A stretch of 64,000 bases of DNA, from NCBI GenBank assembly GCA_017940005.1, contig JAGAZO010000017.1, positions 1 through 64,000 on the forward strand. The letters are read 5' to 3'. Shown here one piece after another: positions 60,863 through 64,000 of the stretch. The notes beneath the pieces are model-generated. The model had not been told where the DNA came from, searched no databases, and saw nothing but the letters and a program-made list of their open reading frames with translations. The stretch comes from Treponema sp. Lineage in GTDB: Bacteria; Spirochaetota; Spirochaetia; Treponematales; Treponemataceae. The position numbers were made by a program, and so were the translations under genes. Each line of letters opens with the position of its first letter. Within the stretch, counting starts at the first letter, position 1.

Positions 60863-62002
60863 ATGAAAAATACTATATTAGAGTACGATGAATATACGCA
60901 AAAATATCACAAGACATGGCAAAAAAGAATGCTGTATATCTGCTGGCTGTCTTCTTGCATAGTATTGTTCGTTGAGCTGGCACTTATTCCTGTATATATT
61001 TTTCTCGAAAACACATTGGTTTTTCCACTTTCTAAATACTTCTTGCAACACGTTATCCTGCCTTCATGCATAAATTTTATCAGTGTCATACTGTGTACTG
61101 TGATTGTATGTAACCATACTGTTCCACAAAAAAGAAAGAATTATGCAGTAACATTTTGCTTGCTCACAATCACTGGTGTTGTTTCGCTCTTTCACAACTA
61201 TTATCAAATATCACTGGTAGCTCCGCTGCTTGTTATTGTTATTCCTGTTATCTATACGGACACTGCTTTATTTAATAAAATTGCTGTTTTCGCATTCTGC
61301 ATACTGATTGTATCGCTCATCACGTGGGGACTGTTTGAAAGCAATGGCGACATCTCGCTCATTTCGGGCACAGTATTCGGCATGCTTATGCTGTTTTTCG
61401 TTTTGTGGAATTTGGCAAAGACGATGCTTGCGTTTATCAAAAATCATGCAGAATATTCCTACAACAGCTACCGAGAGCGCAACGAAACACTTACAGCGAT
61501 TCATGTTGACCCACTCACCAATCTGTATACGCGCAATGCATTTTTTGAAACGCTTTCTAGCAACATCAACATAAGCAATGAAACTGGCAGACAGCTCATA
61601 TTAGTAATTACCAATATTGATGGCATCAGAACCATCAATACGCTGTATGGCAAAACAAATGGAGATGAAGTGCTAAAATCTTTTTCAGAGCTCCTAAAAT
61701 ATACATTTGGCAATATCAGAAATACTTTTAGATACAGTGGAAACACATTTGCCACTTTATTTGAAAATAAATCGATTGATGCTGTTGAAGATGCAGTAAA
61801 TACATTACGCTCCTCTTTTGCAGCCATGCAATTCAATTTTAATAATGACCTGCCAACATTTACCGTGAGTGCGGGAATTGCATGTTACTGCATGGATATG
61901 ACAGATACAGAATTTTTTGATGAGGCAGCAAAGGCATTGTATAGGGCAAAAGCAGAAGGAAAAGATACTGTTGCTATTTCATCTTCATCAAAACCGCTTT
62001 AA
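60863..62002 (+). CDS. Membrane protein with a degenerate GGDEF domain
   Basis: This 379-residue protein has about six membrane helices in residues 23-188 and then a GGDEF-fold domain (about 211-372). The fold markers are clear: DPLTNLYTRNAFFE, NIDGIRTINTLYGKTNGDEVLKSFSELL and AAKALYRAKAEGKD. The catalytic signature RYGGDEF reads RYSGNTF (290-296), so both catalytic acidic residues are lost. No RxxD inhibitory site is evident. It is probably inactive as a diguanylate cyclase and may bind c-di-GMP, GTP or a partner. The leaderless promoter fixes its start. Confidence 0.88.
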   Translation: MKNTILEYDEYTQKYHKTWQKRMLYICWLSSCIVLFVELALIPVYIFLENTLVFPLSKYFLQHVILPSCINFISVILCTVIVCNHTVPQKRKNYAVTFCLLTITGVVSLFHNYYQISLVAPLLVIVIPVIYTDTALFNKIAVFAFCILIVSLITWGLFESNGDISLISGTVFGMLMLFFVLWNLAKTMLAFIKNHAEYSYNSYRERNETLTAIHVDPLTNLYTRNAFFETLSSNINISNETGRQLILVITNIDGIRTINTLYGKTNGDEVLKSFSELLKYTFGNIRNTFRYSGNTFATLFENKSIDAVEDAVNTLRSSFAAMQFNFNNDLPTFTVSAGIACYCMDMTDTEFFDEAAKALYRAKAEGKDTVAISSSSKPL

Positions 62003-62038
62003 ACGCAAAATTAATTATTAACAAAATAAAGGTGATAT

Positions 62039-63178
62039 ATGTCGTTAGATTGTGGAATCGTGGGACTTCCAAACGTGGGAAAGTCAACTATATTTACTGC
62101 ACTCACAGCCGCGCCAGCGAATGCGGAAAATTTTCCGTTCTGTACGATTGAGCCGAATATCGGTATTGTGGATTTACCCGACGAGCGGCTTTCATTTCTT
62201 GCAAGCGTGTTCAACCCTAAAAAAACTACGCCCACATCGGTAAAGTTTGTTGATATTGCGGGACTTATAAAAGGCGCGGCGCAAGGCGAAGGGCTTGGCA
62301 ATAAATTTCTTGCGAACATTCGCGAAGTTACGTGCATTGCGCATGTGGTGCGCTGTTTTGAAAACGCAGACATCATGCATGTGCGCGAAAACGCAAACAG
62401 CGCCGCTTCCATCGATCCAAAAGCAGACATCGAGACGATAAACATGGAGCTTGCGGTTGCAGACTTGGACACGATTGCAAAGCGGCAGGAAAAAGTCACA
62501 AAGATGAGCCGTCAGCTCGGAAAAGAAGAAGAAAAAAAATGGGCATCGTGGACAAGTGCCGTCGCAAAAATAAAGCCGTTGCTCGAAGCAGGAAAATGCG
62601 CGCGTCAAGCAGATTTGACAGCAGAAGAAAAGCTTGCCGTGTACGACATGTTTTTGCTCACCATGAAACCTACATTTTACGTGTGCAACGTTGACGAAAG
62701 CGCAATCGCAAGCGGAACAAATGAATATGTCGAAGTTGTCAAAAAAATCGCGCAAGAAGAAAATTCTGACATCGCGGTTATCTGTGGAAAATTTGAAAGC
62801 GATTTGGCGGAAATAAAAGATGATGATGAGCGCAAAGAATTTATGGAAGCTGCGGGGCTCAAAGAATCGGGGCTTGCAAATGTCGCACGGAAAGCGTACA
62901 TGCTCATGGGACTGCGCACATTTTTTACTGGCGGCGAAGACGAATGCCGCGCGTGGACAATTCATGCAGGCGACACTGCACCTAAAGCCGCAGGCGTCAT
63001 CCATACTGATTTTGAAAAAGGCTTTATAAAAGCGGAAGCGTATTCGATTGATGATCTCCGCCAATATGGAACAGAAGCGAAGATAAAAGAAGCGGGCAAG
63101 TATCGCATTGAAGGCAAAGAATACGTTGTGCAGGACGGCGATGTGCTTTTCTTTAAATTCAACACGGCGGGAAAATAA
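62039..63178 (+). CDS. ychF: Obg-like ATPase YchF
   Basis: This 379-residue TRAFAC-class P-loop protein binds ATP rather than GTP and associates with ribosomes. G1 is GLPNVGKST, and G3 is DIAGLIKGAAQGEGLGNKFL. The G4 position reads NVDE instead of NKxD. The C-terminal TGS domain (about 290-375) contains RAWTIHAGDTAPKAAGVIHTDFEKGFIKAE. AAAGGTG lies 6 nt before the ATG. It is preceded by TTAATTATTAAC (62011-62022). Confidence 0.96.
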   Translation: MSLDCGIVGLPNVGKSTIFTALTAAPANAENFPFCTIEPNIGIVDLPDERLSFLASVFNPKKTTPTSVKFVDIAGLIKGAAQGEGLGNKFLANIREVTCIAHVVRCFENADIMHVRENANSAASIDPKADIETINMELAVADLDTIAKRQEKVTKMSRQLGKEEEKKWASWTSAVAKIKPLLEAGKCARQADLTAEEKLAVYDMFLLTMKPTFYVCNVDESAIASGTNEYVEVVKKIAQEENSDIAVICGKFESDLAEIKDDDERKEFMEAAGLKESGLANVARKAYMLMGLRTFFTGGEDECRAWTIHAGDTAPKAAGVIHTDFEKGFIKAEAYSIDDLRQYGTEAKIKEAGKYRIEGKEYVVQDGDVLFFKFNTAGK

Positions 63179-63204
63179 CAACTAGTAATGCAAGGCGGCG
63201 TGCT

Positions 63205-63585
63205 ATGATATCATTTTCTGTTATGGATGCCTCAATTTCTTCTTTTGCAGGAACTGTGCCAAAAGAGTACGAAATATGCTATCCGCAAGATGAAGCCGCT
63301 GTCAAAAGCACCGACGACATGTGGTGGGCACTTCTGGCAAAAAAAACAGGCAGCAAGATAATCTGCATCGATGCATATAGCGGAAGCAGAATCTCTGAAA
63401 CAGGTACGCTTCCTGCGTGGCCTGCATGTATATCAGACAGGCGGATTGCACGGCTCAAAGGAACAGCTGTCATCGTATTCGGCGGCACGAATGATTTTGG
63501 ACAGCGCGATTCAGATGCCGCACCGCTCTCCGTTTTTCAAGATGCATATGCAACGCTCATAAAAAAATGCGCAGTGCTAGCGTAA
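63205..63585 (+). pseudogene. Truncated SGNH/GDSL-hydrolase remnant
   Basis: This 126-residue frame matches the first two thirds of an SGNH-hydrolase family: ISSFAGTVPKEYEICYP, DDMWWALLAKK, DAYSGSRISETG (block II Gly/Ser) and VIVFGGTNDFGQ (block III). Block I, normally GDSIS, reads MDASIS, keeping the Ser but losing the GD. The frame stops right after block III, so the C-terminal DxxH pair is absent. It may be a decayed gene or a small non-catalytic derivative. AAGG lies upstream of the ATG. It sits between ychF and earP. Confidence 0.6.
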
Positions 63586-63619
63586 CAGTGCAACGAATAT
63601 TGGAACTTTTGTTAAAGCG

Positions 63620-64000
63620 ATGGATTATTCTTGCGACATTACGATTCTCTGCCGCGTTGTAGACAATTACGGCGACATAGGTTTTGCATACAGGCTTGCC
63701 CGATCGCTTTCGCGCATACAGCCTCATGCGTTCATCCGCATAATCACAGATGACTTGCATGCGTTCTCGCTCCTTGCACCAGAAATTGATGCGTGCACTC
63801 CCGTGCAACAATACAACAACTGGCTCATATACGATTGGAATAATGCAGACATATGCACCGCCGCATTTTCAGAGCGGCAGCCGCGCACAATTCTTCAGTG
63901 CTTTCAATGCGGCTATCCGACTTGGCTTGAAGCGCTTTTGTTTGAAAAAAAATTTCCCGATGTTGTACATGTGGTAAACATAGACTACCTTACCGCTGAA
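63620..64000 (+). CDS. earP: EF-P arginine rhamnosyltransferase, N-terminal part
   Basis: The gene is open to the window edge (127 codons seen). It begins with ITILCRVVDNYGDIGFAYRLARSLS, the highly characteristic EarP N-terminus, and later shows VNIDYLTAE, equivalent to the usual INLEYLSAE. EarP (DUF2331) is a GT-B enzyme that uses dTDP-L-rhamnose to modify an Arg of elongation factor P, relieving polyproline stalling. The efp gene is not in this window. The ATG at 63620 lies 34 nt after the SGNH remnant. Confidence 0.88.
   Translation, partial: MDYSCDITILCRVVDNYGDIGFAYRLARSLSRIQPHAFIRIITDDLHAFSLLAPEIDACTPVQQYNNWLIYDWNNADICTAAFSERQPRTILQCFQCGYPTWLEALLFEKKFPDVVHVVNIDYLTAE

Noticed and set aside
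62192-63181. 329-codon minus-strand frame opposite ychF
   Set aside because: Cys/Phe-rich composition typical of a shadow frame; ychF is certain on the plus strand.

Overview
This window looks like chromosomal DNA of a host-associated spirochaete of the genus Treponema, oral or gut. The evidence is a zinc-finger type L28, a large spirochaetal cytoplasmic protein (probable DUF5312), an envelope protein built of FlgD-type Ig repeats with a C-terminal OmpA domain, an rnfCDGEAB operon, CheB/CheR and an EarP homologue. Genus is inferred from these families; species cannot be set. Coding density is high, both strands are used, and many operon genes overlap by 4-14 nt. There is no CRISPR array, insertion sequence, phage module or rRNA.

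Layout. 1-5.7 kb: rpmB, a PhnP-like metallo-hydrolase, prs with a sugar-kinase-like protein and a HAD hydrolase, a second MBL-fold protein and tRNA-Arg(CCT). 5.8-12.6 kb (minus): fhs, an RsuA-like pseudouridine synthase, citrate synthase behind a leader rich in dyads, and an M30-type metalloprotease lipoprotein with a small exported partner. 12.7-19.1 kb (plus): ispH, a Gfo/Idh/MocA dehydrogenase, a membrane sensor-like protein with a recent internal duplication, a thioesterase and metNI. 19-26.1 kb (minus): a spirochaetal protein and rnfCDGEAB. 26.3-30.5 kb (plus): a PorV/FadL-like barrel and a 1060-residue Ig/OmpA protein, then tRNA-Asn. 30.9-40.9 kb: peptide-binding protein, isoprenyl synthase/TPR/RseC operon, cheB, cheR, an exported flavin reductase and yhbY. 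41-53.6 kb: hexuronide and hexuronate catabolism (GH2, GPH transporter, GH3, HAD, AraC regulator, uxuA, uxuB, uxaC). 53.7-59.5 kb: a tripartite RND efflux system. 59.6-64 kb: mraY, a degenerate GGDEF protein, ychF, an eroded SGNH hydrolase and the start of earP, cut by the window edge.

How the parts fit. Fermentation of hexuronates and C1/folate metabolism would feed reduced ferredoxin to Rnf. Its exported flavoproteins RnfG and RnfD could pass electrons across the membrane, possibly to the lipoprotein FMN/FAD reductase at 38463. RseC, which partners the Rnf-like Rsx complex in SoxR reduction in enterobacteria, is also present.

Two observations stand out. The RND pump subunit carries a C-terminal 88-residue domain that reads as a PII-like trimeric sensor fused to the trimeric transporter. 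Independently, a dozen genes share one promoter layout in which the -10 box ends only 6-8 nt before the ATG and no leader or Shine-Dalgarno can fit. This indicates that leaderless or near-leaderless transcription is common here.
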